Shown in pieces: positions 35,411 to 43,699 of a stretch of 64,000 nt of DNA. Numbering within the stretch: the stretch's first letter is position 1; each line of letters begins with the position of its first letter. The stretch comes from Levilactobacillus brevis. GTDB taxonomy: Bacteria; Bacillota; Bacilli; Lactobacillales; Lactobacillaceae. The position numbers and the translations under genes are program-made. Under the pieces are notes generated by a model. That model did not search any database and was not told where the DNA came from. It saw nothing but the letters and a program-made list of their open reading frames with translations. The stretch lies in assembly GCA_021383565.1 (NCBI GenBank), contig CP079699.1, forward strand, positions 744,001 through 808,000, in the 5' to 3' direction.

Positions 35411-36133
35411 TTATGAAGCAGGCGTTGCGGTCGGCGCATCTTGTAATGCCCAGTAGAGCGTCGCATCATAAGTCCCGGCAGAAATCGTGTTTTGTTTACC
35501 AATAGTCAGATTAGTCTGAGCATTGGTAGTGGCACTGTTACTGCCTTCACCGGACTTAGCAGCGGCTGTCCACAACGTAGAAGGACTCGTGATCCAGCCA
35601 TTCGTGACCGTCCCTTGAGTGAGGGCGACGCTGGTTGGTGCGGCAGTAGCCGTGTTATCCATGGCCTCTGGCGTAAAGTCCAGAGCTAACGTTGCGCTAT
35701 CAACGGTTGACGTTCCAGAAGTGAAGGGACCCATCCCAACGGTTAATGACCAGCCGGCATGATCACCACGATAGTCCGTAACGTTCAAAGCACCGGTGTT
35801 ATTCCCATCATAGCCGGTCCCACCAGTAGTGGAGCCAGTCGCGATTGGCAACTTAGCACCGTCCGTGGCAACGTCCTTAACAGTCGTGCTCCCCAGGAAA
35901 ACGTTAGGTACCGCATTCAACGTTAACATCCCTGGTGTCACTGAGAATTCGGCGTTAGACATCGCCTCGGCGTTACTGGTACCATCAGCGACATATCCCG
36001 TAGAAACCGTCGTTAAGTTACTGGTCGCGGTCCCAGGACCAGCCGCCTTAACCACTAGTGGGGATAAGCCCAATACTAAAGCAACAACAGCAAGACTACT
36101 GCCGGCACGATTAATAAACTTCTTGATCCGCAT
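35411..36133 (-). CDS. WxL-domain surface protein
   Basis: 240 residues. A signal peptide (MRIKKFINRAGSSLAVVALVLGLSPLVVKAA) precedes a single WxL domain: GMLTLNAVPNVFLGSTTVKDV, DHAGWSLTVGMGPF and the terminal YDATLYWALQDAPTATPAS, where the second WxL motif reads YWAL. It is a small secreted WxL protein heading the three-gene cluster. Ser, Thr and Ala dominate the rest. GGAGGAATTATT lies before the ATG. Confidence 0.9.
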   Translation of the reverse strand: MRIKKFINRAGSSLAVVALVLGLSPLVVKAAGPGTATSNLTTVSTGYVADGTSNAEAMSNAEFSVTPGMLTLNAVPNVFLGSTTVKDVATDGAKLPIATGSTTGGTGYDGNNTGALNVTDYRGDHAGWSLTVGMGPFTSGTSTVDSATLALDFTPEAMDNTATAAPTSVALTQGTVTNGWITSPSTLWTAAAKSGEGSNSATTNAQTNLTIGKQNTISAGTYDATLYWALQDAPTATPAS

Positions 36134-36493
36134 AATAATTCCTCCAATCTAATTGTGCCACGCTAAGATTGGCTAACTGGATGTCGTAAGCTCCACGCGG
36201 TTAGCCTTGAACAACATTTTTAGTTGCTTGCTTAAGTGACCATTTCCCTCTCTGCAACTCTATAGTAGCAGGGTCCACTAAGTAGTCATGACCAATTAGC
36301 TTGTTTTGCGATGTCTGTATACTAACCGCTAATAGTGAGATGTTGATTTTGACATTGATGGCTAATCGTCACCACTAGCGATGTGGGGCATTTGTTGTGC
36401 GGGGAAGCTAATCACACTGCGTCCTATACGACAAAAGCGGCCCTGACTTGCCGTCACGGTCGCTTCATCTGGAATGAAATTTAGGTTAGTCGC
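36134..36493. other. Promoter side of the WxL cluster, no gene
   Basis: AAGCGGCC...GGTCGCTT (36435-36463) is a dyad whose - strand side ends in TTTT and may terminate the small gene at 36494. The remaining sequence holds no coding frame. Confidence 0.45.
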
Positions 36494-36637
36494 TCACCGA
36501 TTATGCCGATAAATCCAGTAGAGACCACCCAGTAGAAGGCCGACTAATAGGGCCCGAATTCCCCAGCCAATCAGCCAGAGAATCGTGACTAGGGTGAGAA
36601 TGTGATCCCAGTTAGTTGCGAGCGTGACGACTAGCAA
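36494..36637 (-). CDS. 47-residue membrane protein, TTG start
   Basis: A short frame: LLVVTLATNWDHILTLVTILWLIGWGIRALLVGLLLGGLYWIYRHNR (first residue read as Met). Two hydrophobic helices are followed by a basic end, a typical small membrane protein layout. GAAAGGAAG lies 8 bp before the TTG at 36637. It begins 32 bp after the SRPBCC gene on the same strand and is probably co-transcribed. Function is unknown. Confidence 0.55.
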   Translation of the reverse strand: MLVVTLATNWDHILTLVTILWLIGWGIRALLVGLLLGGLYWIYRHNR

Positions 36638-36669
36638 TGGTCGGACTTCCTTTCTATGATCGTCTCATC

Positions 36670-37092
36670 TTAATCCGCGGGTGTGAATGCCGCCGCAATG
36701 GTGACTAAACGCTGGAGGTTCCGGGCGAAGGCCTGTTTGGCAATGGGCGCCAATAGGCCGAGGGGCACGTGGCGTTTAATTGCTTCTTCCACTTGGAGAA
36801 TCTCCGTCAGCGTGGTCTGATCTGCTCCCTGATGTAGCGTAAAGCGGAGGTGGTAGGCGAGTTGGCCTTCGCTACTCTGGTAGATCACCTGGTCGGCCGT
36901 CGTCGTGAGGGTGACCCGTTCGTGGACGTTGAGGGCCGGCGGACGGCGGGTGATGAGGAAGTCGGCATTGTCCGGCGTTACCCGGGTAATTGCGGGATTC
37001 CACAAAGGTAGTTTCTCCGGTTGGGTCAGGACGGTGCGTAACCGATCGGCAGAGATAGAAGCAGTGATGGTGTTTTGAAAAAGTGTGTTCAT
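36670..37092 (-). CDS. SRPBCC (START-like) domain protein
   Basis: 140 residues. The pattern ITASISADRLRTVLTQPEKLPLWNPAITRV followed by strand-rich segments and a long C-terminal helix (AIKRHVPLGLLAPIAKQAFARNLQRLVTIA) fits the polyketide cyclase/Bet v 1-like ligand-binding fold. The ligand is unknown. AAGGAGGCC precedes the ATG. It lies 77 bp beyond the stop of the broken rgg gene, which may once have controlled it. Confidence 0.75.
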   Translation of the reverse strand: MNTLFQNTITASISADRLRTVLTQPEKLPLWNPAITRVTPDNADFLITRRPPALNVHERVTLTTTADQVIYQSSEGQLAYHLRFTLHQGADQTTLTEILQVEEAIKRHVPLGLLAPIAKQAFARNLQRLVTIAAAFTPAD

Positions 37093-37169
37093 GAAAAAAG
37101 GCCTCCTTAATTTGGATGGCCTTACTGTACCTGATTATCGCGGACGGTGATAATCAGGATTCTGATAAT

Positions 37170-37947
37170 TTAAAATTTTTCCGGAACGGCCTCGTGAAAA
37201 AGAGTAGAGAGAAAGTGCTGCTTCTGCCGGGCCTCAGCCGCTTCATTCTCCCGACCGGCCTGTTCCGCAATCTCGGCGATCAGCCGGTAACAGTTTGCCA
37301 GCATGTAAGGGGAATTATGGTCAGTAATGAACCGAATGCCGGTCAGTAACCGGTCGGTGGCGCGTGCGGGATCTTGCGACCAGTAGGCGGTCAGCGCCGC
37401 TAAGTAAAAGAGGATGTTTTGATTTTCTTCGTAGGGCACCTGATCAAGTTGGGTCAGGGCCTGTTCCGTGAGTTGTTGGGCGCTACGGGTTAAGTGTCGC
37501 TTGGCCTTAACCGTGGCCAGCGAAGCGAGTGCCAGCCGCGTGAGGGTCGTGAGTTGCCGGGACGGGGCCATATCGGCAGCAAACTGCAGGTTTTGTTGGG
37601 CAACGCTGATGTCGGTCTCACTATGCAGCTGCGCCACCCCGAGGTAATAGTAGTAGGCCTGGGTTTGCGCATCCGTGGTGACGGCGGCTAGCGTTGTGGG
37701 GGCCAGAAGAAAATCGCGCAGCTCTTGGTAGCGGTGCTGGTTACAGAGGGTTTGCAGGTGGGCGTTTAACGCGTCATCCCCACTGATGGCAAAGTCATTG
37801 GCGAGGCTAATCTCGGCTAGGGAGATGTCTAACCGGCGACACAGGGCCACGAGTAACTTGGCATTGGGCGCAGATGCCGGTCGCTACTGTAGCTCGGGAC
37901 AGGCCTTGACGTTTGCGAACCTGCTTGAGTGTGGTGCCAAGTGACAT
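37170..37947 (-). pseudogene. Rgg/GadR/MutR-type regulator with a broken HTH
   Basis: The start (ATG 37947, after AGGAGGACA) reads MSLGTTLKQVRKRQGLSRATVATGICA, the first helices of an Rgg HTH. The frame then fails. From about 37880 a different frame reads NAKLLVALCRRLDISLAEISLANDF and the whole Rgg C-terminal helical repeat domain to the stop at 37170. About 15-20 residues around the recognition helix (normally a FLSRIERGE-like block) are missing. The protein should not bind DNA. Confidence 0.75.
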
Positions 37948-38229
37948 GACATTGTCCTCCTAAACGAATTAGGTTGGCTTAAATGTACCGATTCGTGACG
38001 GAGATTACCAGTGATTTGCCCCCGAACCATCAAATTCCGACGATGGTTACCCGACAGATACGACCGCCTGCCATTTTCGGTCGCGTTAGGTCTTCGCTTG
38101 ATGGTGGGGGCCAGATTGCGGCGGTAATCAGGGCCCTTTTCGATGACGACGTGAAAGAATCTTGGATTTGGCTCCCACCTGGACCGCAAAGTCGGGTAGT
38201 ATAGAGGTAAAAGAAAGTGGGGGTGTACC

Positions 38230-38880
38230 ATGTTAAAAGATGATCAGATTGTTTGGGCGATTCATCAGATGGAAGCGGAGATGGGGCCGGTGGGGCCGTC
38301 GTTGGATTCGCGGACACCATTTCAATACTTAATCTCGGTGATTCTGAGCGCGCAGGCGACGGATGTTTCCGTCAATAAGGTGACGCCGGTGCTGTTTGCG
38401 AAGTATCCCAACCCGCAAGACTTAATGGATGCGGATGTGACCGACGTGGAGGGAATCATCAAGAGTGTCGGCCTCTTTCACAATAAGGCCCGTAATATCA
38501 TTAAGACGGCCCGGATCGTCCACGAGGAGCTCAACGACGTCGTGCCGACCGACCGTAAAGGCATCATGGCCTTGCCGGGTGCCGGGCGGAAGACAGCTAA
38601 CGTGGTGTTGAGCGACGTCTTTGCCCAGCCGACGTTTGCGGTGGATACCCACGTTTCCGCCATTTCCAAGCGGTTGCACTTCGTCGATCAGACCGCATCC
38701 CCACTGCAGGTGGAAAAAAAGATTGTCAGTGTGTTAAAGCCGGCAGAACTCCATCAAGCGCACCACACGATGATTGAATTTGGTCGAAAATACTCGATGA
38801 AGCTGACGCCGGAGAAGGAAGTTTGCCAACTAATCAAGGATTGTGACCGGCTGAATGAAGAGAACGAAGGATTAGCGTAA
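38230..38880 (+). CDS. nth: Endonuclease III without the iron-sulfur cluster
   Basis: 216 residues with the HhH-GPD core. LPGAGRKTANVVL holds the catalytic Lys121 and FAVDTHV the catalytic Asp139. It is a bifunctional glycosylase/AP lyase for oxidised pyrimidines. The C-terminal 4Fe-4S loop (C-x6-C-x2-C-x5-C) is absent: after EFGRKYSMKLTPEKE only C199 and C205 remain. GTGGGGGTG precedes the ATG. The phosphoesterase gene follows 13 bp downstream. Confidence 0.93.
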   Translation: MLKDDQIVWAIHQMEAEMGPVGPSLDSRTPFQYLISVILSAQATDVSVNKVTPVLFAKYPNPQDLMDADVTDVEGIIKSVGLFHNKARNIIKTARIVHEELNDVVPTDRKGIMALPGAGRKTANVVLSDVFAQPTFAVDTHVSAISKRLHFVDQTASPLQVEKKIVSVLKPAELHQAHHTMIEFGRKYSMKLTPEKEVCQLIKDCDRLNEENEGLA

Positions 38881-38893
38881 AGGAAGCGTGCGC

Positions 38894-39697
38894 ATGACGT
38901 ATACATTTATTGGGGATATTCACTCGGCAGCGGATGATTTGGACGTACTCCTCCACGCCAGCGACCTGCAGAACAGTCGCCTCATCTTTCTCGGCGATTA
39001 TGCGGATGGTCTGGCATTTCGAACAGGAACGGATCAGCCGAGTCCCATCGCGCCGCTGGCCGCGTTAGAGCTGATTATGGAGCGCGTTAACCACCACGGG
39101 GACGTTGCGCTTCTCGGCAATCACGATGATTTTTGGGTTCAGACGGCCCGCGGTGATGATCTGAGTTATCAGATTTGGCGGTTAAATGGTGGGGCGAAAA
39201 CTTGGCGTAAGTTGGGGATTCGCTCCAGTAATCCAGCTGTCGTGGCGACGGCACTCAATGCGGAGCCGTTACGGCGCTACACGGAATTTTTAGCGCATCT
39301 GCCACTGACTTGGGAGCGGCCACACCTGTTGGCGGTGCATGCCGGCTTGAATTGGGATTATCCGCTCGCTCAGCAGGTGCGTGACGATCTGATGTGGATT
39401 CGTGATGACTATTACTTTGACCACCATCACAAGTGGCATCGCAACCTGACGAATAAGGTGATTGTGACCGGCCACACGCCAGTTCAGGCGCTAACGACGA
39501 CGGGCTACGGCTTCGTGAAGATGCAGGCGGATGTGCAAGACACGCCGCGCTACCTGATTGATGCGGGTAGCCGATCGGGCGCGGCTAACGGTGGCATCTT
39601 TGCCCTGACGTTGACCGAGACCGGCGAAGTGGTTGCCATGAATTGGGTGATTGAAGGACAGCTCTATGACGGTACCGCGCCGCATTTGCTGGGATAA
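38894..39697 (+). CDS. Metallophosphoesterase (Ser/Thr phosphatase-like)
   Basis: 267 residues beginning MTYTFIGDIHSAADDL. The calcineurin-type motifs appear in order: GDIH, IFLGDYAD (GDxxD), LLGNHDD (GNH[DE]), AVHAGL and VTGHTPVQ (GH). They bind the di-metal centre. Substrates may be phosphoproteins or Ap4A-like nucleotides. The ATG at 38894 suits AAAGGAAGC; the GTG at 38888 lies too close to it. It is probably co-transcribed with nth. Confidence 0.88.
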   Translation: MTYTFIGDIHSAADDLDVLLHASDLQNSRLIFLGDYADGLAFRTGTDQPSPIAPLAALELIMERVNHHGDVALLGNHDDFWVQTARGDDLSYQIWRLNGGAKTWRKLGIRSSNPAVVATALNAEPLRRYTEFLAHLPLTWERPHLLAVHAGLNWDYPLAQQVRDDLMWIRDDYYFDHHHKWHRNLTNKVIVTGHTPVQALTTTGYGFVKMQADVQDTPRYLIDAGSRSGAANGGIFALTLTETGEVVAMNWVIEGQLYDGTAPHLLG

Positions 39698-39772
39698 ACG
39701 AAAACGACAAGCACATGGTCAACTTAGTTATACGGGCTTTAGGTTGAAGATAATGATTAGGAGTGGTGGAAT

Positions 39773-39931
39773 ATGGAAACGACTATTCGAAAGATTGGTA
39801 ATTCAGTGGGCGCAATTATTCCTAGTGAACTTAACGCTGAGGCTGGAGACAAGTACAAGATTGTCAAGATAGATGATACCTTTGTACTGACACCATTGCG
39901 GAATCACTTATTCGCTAAGGAAGCTGACTGA
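39773..39931 (+). CDS. MazE/AbrB-type antitoxin truncated by an in-frame TGA
   Basis: The product is METTIRKIGNSVGAIIPSELNAEAGDKYKIVKIDDTFVLTPLRNHLFAKEAD (52 residues), a complete AbrB/SpoVT swapped-hairpin DNA-binding domain. After TGA (39929-39931) the same frame continues VGFRDSISKEDREWDAGQN and stops at TAA 39989-39991, overlapping the toxin ATG. Related antitoxins have Trp here (TGG), so TGG to TGA is likely. The lost tail is the part that wraps the toxin in MazEF pairs. Confidence 0.75.
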   Translation: METTIRKIGNSVGAIIPSELNAEAGDKYKIVKIDDTFVLTPLRNHLFAKEAD

Positions 39932-39990
39932 GTTGGCTTTCGGGATAGTATTTCTAAAGAAGATCGAGAGTGGGACGCGGGTCAGAACTA

Positions 39991-40317
39991 ATGTATATTC
40001 CAGCGCAGGGGGATTGGGTCTATATTAATTTTGATCCATCGATCGGGCCTGAAATTCGAAAACGGCGGCCGGGTTTAGTTGTCAGTAAAAATGCATTTAA
40101 TAAGTTAACTGGCTTCTGTTTGATTTGTCCAATTACCAGTACTCATCGGGCATTTGGCACCTACGTTACCATCGCAAATCCCCGTGAAATTTTGGAAGAA
40201 GTAGTGACACATCAGCTTAGATCAGTGGATTTCGAACGTAGAAATTTAGACTTCATCGAACGCTGTGACCCGGTGACGTGGGCTAAAGTCATTGCGACAA
40301 TGGATCAGTTTATTTAG
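39991..40317 (+). CDS. mazF: MazF/PemK-type toxin
   Basis: 108 residues. MYIPAQGDWVYINFDPSIGPEIRKRRPGLVVSKNAFNKLTGFCLICPITST contains the MazF core: the GDxVxxxFxPxxGxE loop, the catalytic Arg in KRRPGLVVS and the CPIT strand with the conserved Thr. MazF-type toxins cut single-stranded mRNA at short motifs. The frame is intact and starts within the original antitoxin stop (TAATG). Whether it is active beside a truncated antitoxin is the open question. Confidence 0.85.
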   Translation: MYIPAQGDWVYINFDPSIGPEIRKRRPGLVVSKNAFNKLTGFCLICPITSTHRAFGTYVTIANPREILEEVVTHQLRSVDFERRNLDFIERCDPVTWAKVIATMDQFI

Positions 40318-40390
40318 GTCACTCGTGAAGCCTGGATTTTAGACAATAAATAGTCAATGGGGATCGCAAGGCAAAGTAATTGTATAAATG

Positions 40391-40428
40391 AAAAGCTCTC
40401 AAGGATGGAATGCCTTGGGAGCTTTTAC
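40391..40428. terminator. Bidirectional terminator between mazF and xerS
   Basis: AAAAGCTC-CAAGG / CCTTG-GAGCTTTT, with A and T runs on both sides. Confidence 0.88.
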
Positions 40429-40436
40429 ACTAATTA

Positions 40437-41501
40437 TTACATTTTTTCCAAGCCCTGCCGCTGTTCCTCATCAATGATGTGCGTGTACAGTCCCGTGGCG
40501 CTGGTCGAGTTCTGGCCGAGCTGGGTGGCCACGAGTTGCTCGTTCTTGGTGGCCAGGTAGAGTTTGGACGCCAGGGTATGTCGGAGCTTATGGGGCGTTA
40601 TCCGGACCTTAAAGGCCGCCGAGTACTTGGCCACCATCTTTTCCATGGAATTGGCCTGTAGCCGTGAAGCCTGACCACGATAACTGCTGAGAAATAGGGC
40701 GCGGTCGCTACTGAGCGCGTGGTAAGTAGCTTCGCGATGGTCGACGTAGTCCTGAATGTATGGCAGCGTCCACGGGGCAATTGGGACGGTGTCACGCTGA
40801 CCACCCTTACGAATCACGCCAATTGTCCCGGTCTTGAGATTCAGATGCCGCAGGTCGGCGTTGGCCGCTTCAGAGACCCGCAAACCACTACCGAGTAGCA
40901 AGGCGTTGATCGCCAGGTCCCGGCGTTTATCGCGATGGAAGTAACGTTTCTTAGCCGGCGACAGGAGTGCCTCGTACTTCTGATCAATGAAGTCCAGATA
41001 CTCGTGATCGGTGTTGCCCAGCATCAACTTGGTCTTGAGATTGGCTGCGCGCGTGGCGTAGGTCTCGCTGGTGCGGACCAGAGCGATCTTATGCATGACG
41101 TTGCGGTCGAAGTAGGCTTCACCGTTGTCGTCTTCGGTATCTTCAGTTAGGTATTTGAAGAGCGAGGAGAGGGCGTTGAGCGACCGATTGATTGTGGGGT
41201 GCGTGCGACTACCAGGAGCGCCCGTTAATTTGGTCTGGTTCAGTAGGGCCGACTTATACAACTCCACGGTTTCTTTCTTTAACGTTGCTAGGACCTGAAT
41301 GTCAATATCGGCAGGGCGCGTAGCGGGGGTCAAGCCTTCGCTGATTAGCCAATTGAAGAAGCGGCGAAACTCCGTCAGGTATTGGTATAGGGTGGCCGGT
41401 GACAAGGGAATCGTGGCCTTGGCCTGATAGTATTCTTGGACGTACCAGGGCGCAATGGCCAATTCTTCGTCGATTAATTTTAAGTAGTGCTGCTTTTCCA
41501 T
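40437..41501 (-). CDS. xerS: Tyrosine recombinase XerS
   Basis: 354 residues from MEKQHYLKLIDEELAIAPWYVQEYYQAKATIPLSPATLYQYLTEFRRFFNWL, the long N-terminus typical of XerS. The catalytic set is present: Arg in GSGLRVSEA, Lys in VIRKGGQRD, HKLRH (His-x-x-Arg), GQNS in the second His region and Tyr in TGLYTHI. XerS alone resolves chromosome dimers at difSL in streptococci, lactococci and some lactobacilli. A XerC is also present (56665). GGAGGCCACTTCT leads to the ATG. Confidence 0.88.
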   Translation of the reverse strand: MEKQHYLKLIDEELAIAPWYVQEYYQAKATIPLSPATLYQYLTEFRRFFNWLISEGLTPATRPADIDIQVLATLKKETVELYKSALLNQTKLTGAPGSRTHPTINRSLNALSSLFKYLTEDTEDDNGEAYFDRNVMHKIALVRTSETYATRAANLKTKLMLGNTDHEYLDFIDQKYEALLSPAKKRYFHRDKRRDLAINALLLGSGLRVSEAANADLRHLNLKTGTIGVIRKGGQRDTVPIAPWTLPYIQDYVDHREATYHALSSDRALFLSSYRGQASRLQANSMEKMVAKYSAAFKVRITPHKLRHTLASKLYLATKNEQLVATQLGQNSTSATGLYTHIIDEEQRQGLEKM

Positions 41502-42438
41502 AGAAGTGGCCTCCAAACGTATGTTCTCATCAACTATGATACCGGGGAAACGAAAAATTAGCAAGTCCCCCGCCTAAATTTTAGATACTATTATCTTTAA
41601 AATATTTGTTTTAATGAAAATAGTTGCTTAAATGATTTGCCTAGAGGTCTAGCTACTTAAATACTGACAGGCCATTTGACCGTTATTAGGTAGTGGAAAC
41701 ACTGGTCTAGCGGCGTTTAACGTTATCTTCTTTAGATTCATCGTATCGATTGGCTACTGGTAGCAAACGCCGGTACAGCAATGTTTATAGCGTATCTAAA
41801 CCTGAACTTGAAATCCGCGTTGCAAGGCCCAATCTGCGCCATTTTTTAGTTACGAGCCTCATCTGAATTACTTAGGATGGTCCAATCGCGTGAGCAACTT
41901 CTAAGCAGCACCGCTAGCTACTGTGCACACGAGCCCACGCCAAATAAAGTAATGATCGGTCCCATCAAGCAGTCGATTTGCTAGCAGCTAAAATAGCAAC
42001 GGTTACCGGTTAGCCACTGAGTAACCAGTCCTAAACGGTCATTTTAGACGTTGATTCTAAGCACACGTTCAGCGATTAGATGGAGACCTGACCACGAGAT
42101 TAACGTAGAATGCGCCTCAAAATTAAGCTAAATTCATCTAATCTTGTGTATGGCGACGGTAACTGGCGAAGCGGTGAGCTCACTAGTTGCTGCGCCGAGA
42201 ACGCCTGACAAAAAATCTCGCTGCAACTCTTAGATGGTCATCGTCGTTTTACTTTCAACGAATCAGGCAGTCGACGAAGTTAGCGTCTGCTGACCAAACG
42301 TCGCGAATAAATGTTGCAACAAGTCAAAGCGGAATGGGGGCACCACCAAATACGGGAAGAAAGTTATTTCATTCTCTACTTTACATAATATATATTATCG
42401 AAAGTAGAGTTTAAACCAAAAAAATTAGGTCTAAACGC
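41502..42438. other. About 940 bp without a supported gene
   Basis: Both strands are full of stops. The frame 42187-42414 has no ribosome site or family resemblance. GATTAGATG (42074-42082) and CATCTAATC (42135-42143) form a 9-bp dyad. A difSL-like site was looked for next to xerS but not convincingly found. The right edge is the IS30-type insertion. Confidence 0.5.
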
Positions 42439-42453
42439 CAATCACAACTTTTC

Positions 42454-43649
42454 CCCAATTGTCAAATCAAGTGCAACACAGGACAGTAAGGCGTAAGCAT
42501 AACCGGATGCATGTTCTTGAAGACCTGTGTTTTGAAGACCTGGGCGGCGCTAGCATAGCCCAGGGATTTACGTAAGCGATGGTTAAGTGCGTTTTGAATG
42601 GCTTGGATCGTTGGTAGATCAAAGTTCTTGAGAGAGATGCCCTTCGGAATGTACTCACGGATGAGACCGTTGAGATTCTCATTAGACCCTCGTTCAGAGG
42701 GCGTATAAGGATGAGCGAAGTAAACTTTGGTTCCTTGGACCTGATCTAGCTCGGCAAATTCACTGCCATTGTCAAATGTGATTGACTGGAAGTTCTTAGG
42801 ACCATAGGCCGTAATGACCCCTTGAAGTGCCTGGCGGCAAGTGTCAGCGTGGTAGTCAGGAATCTTAACGATGATTTCAAAACGACTGACACGCTCGGTT
42901 AATGTCATCAGTGCGGGCTCGCTAGCAACCCGCTTGCCCTTAACTAGGTCTCCTTCCCAGTCACCCACCAAGATGCGTTGGTCGACGATAGCTTGTCGCT
43001 CATCGATTGAGCTACCCAATATCTTCTTATTCTTTCGGGAGCGAGTTCGACGAGTGCTCTTTACTCGGCGACGAAGCTTGACTGGTAAATCAGCGTTACA
43101 GAGGTCGAGATAACCTAAATCAATGTACCGATAAACCGTGGGGTCGATGGACACGGCTTGTCCGGATAAAGTTGATGGAATCGGTGGACGAAGCTATCGA
43201 CACTATCGACTCTAATCTTGGTTTTGAGTGCTTGGACTAACAGCTTGAAGAAGAGCCAGCAACGCTTTAGTAAACCCTTAGAATGGCATTTAAGGCGGTC
43301 TTTTTCATAGACAGCCTGTCCTGCTTCAGCAAAATATTGATAGTATGGCAGATAGTCGGAGTTAAGCTGGCGAACCGTGCCACGCTTGATTTCGCGTGAG
43401 ATAGTACTGGGATTTCGATGAAGATTACGAGCAATTTGGCGAACAGATTGGTGGTCCTTCAAGAACGCTTCAATTTGGCCACGCTCTTCGGCAGAGAGTT
43501 GTTGGTAAGTAATGGTAGTGGTATGATTTGACTGGGTCATGGAGATACCTCTTTCTTTTTGGTTTGGTCGCTTAAAAGTATAGGTCTCCATGGCCTATTT
43601 GTTTACCCTTAATGTCTTAAGGGGTGTTGCACTTCAATTTTAAATCGGG
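42454..43649 (-). mobile_element. IS30 family element with 15-bp flanking direct repeats
   Basis: Terminal inverted repeats: left CCCAATTGTCAAATCAAGTG and, as reverse complement of the right end, CCCGATTTAAAATTGAAGTG, both then CAACAC. CAATCACAACTTTTC is repeated exactly at 42439-42453 and 43650-43664. The transposase is on the - strand and frameshifted. Confidence 0.85.
42462..43540 (-). pseudogene. IS30 transposase, frameshifted
   Basis: The N-terminal part starts at ATG 43540 (MTQSNHTTTITYQQLSAEERGQIEAFLKDHQSVRQIARNLHRNPSTISREIKRGT), the IS30 HTH. It leaves the frame at PCPSTP (about 43150). The other frame continues TVYRYIDLGYLDL through the DDE region (GDWEGDLVKGK, SITFDNGSEFA, PYTPSERGSNENLNGLIREYIPKG). 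A one-base loss in a run of C residues explains it. Programmed slippage is not usual for IS30. Confidence 0.85.
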
Positions 43650-43699
43650 CAATCACAACTTTTCAGTCACTGGTACGCTAGACCTAATTTCTGTAAAAT

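Noticed and set aside
37983-38204. 73-residue frame between rgg and nth
   Set aside because: No ribosome site, composition like a shadow frame, and it occupies the nth promoter region.
41502-41660. difSL site next to xerS
   Set aside because: I looked for the asymmetric difSL pattern upstream of xerS. The AT-rich stretch near 41600 (AAAATATTTGTTTTAATGAA) resembles only one arm, so no site is claimed.
42187-42414. 75-residue frame before the IS30 element
   Set aside because: No ribosome site or family resemblance, and low-complexity AT-rich end.
43115-43160. Programmed frameshift producing the IS30 transposase
   Set aside because: No slippery heptamer with a downstream structure is evident, and IS30 transposases are normally one frame. 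Simple base loss in a C run is more likely.
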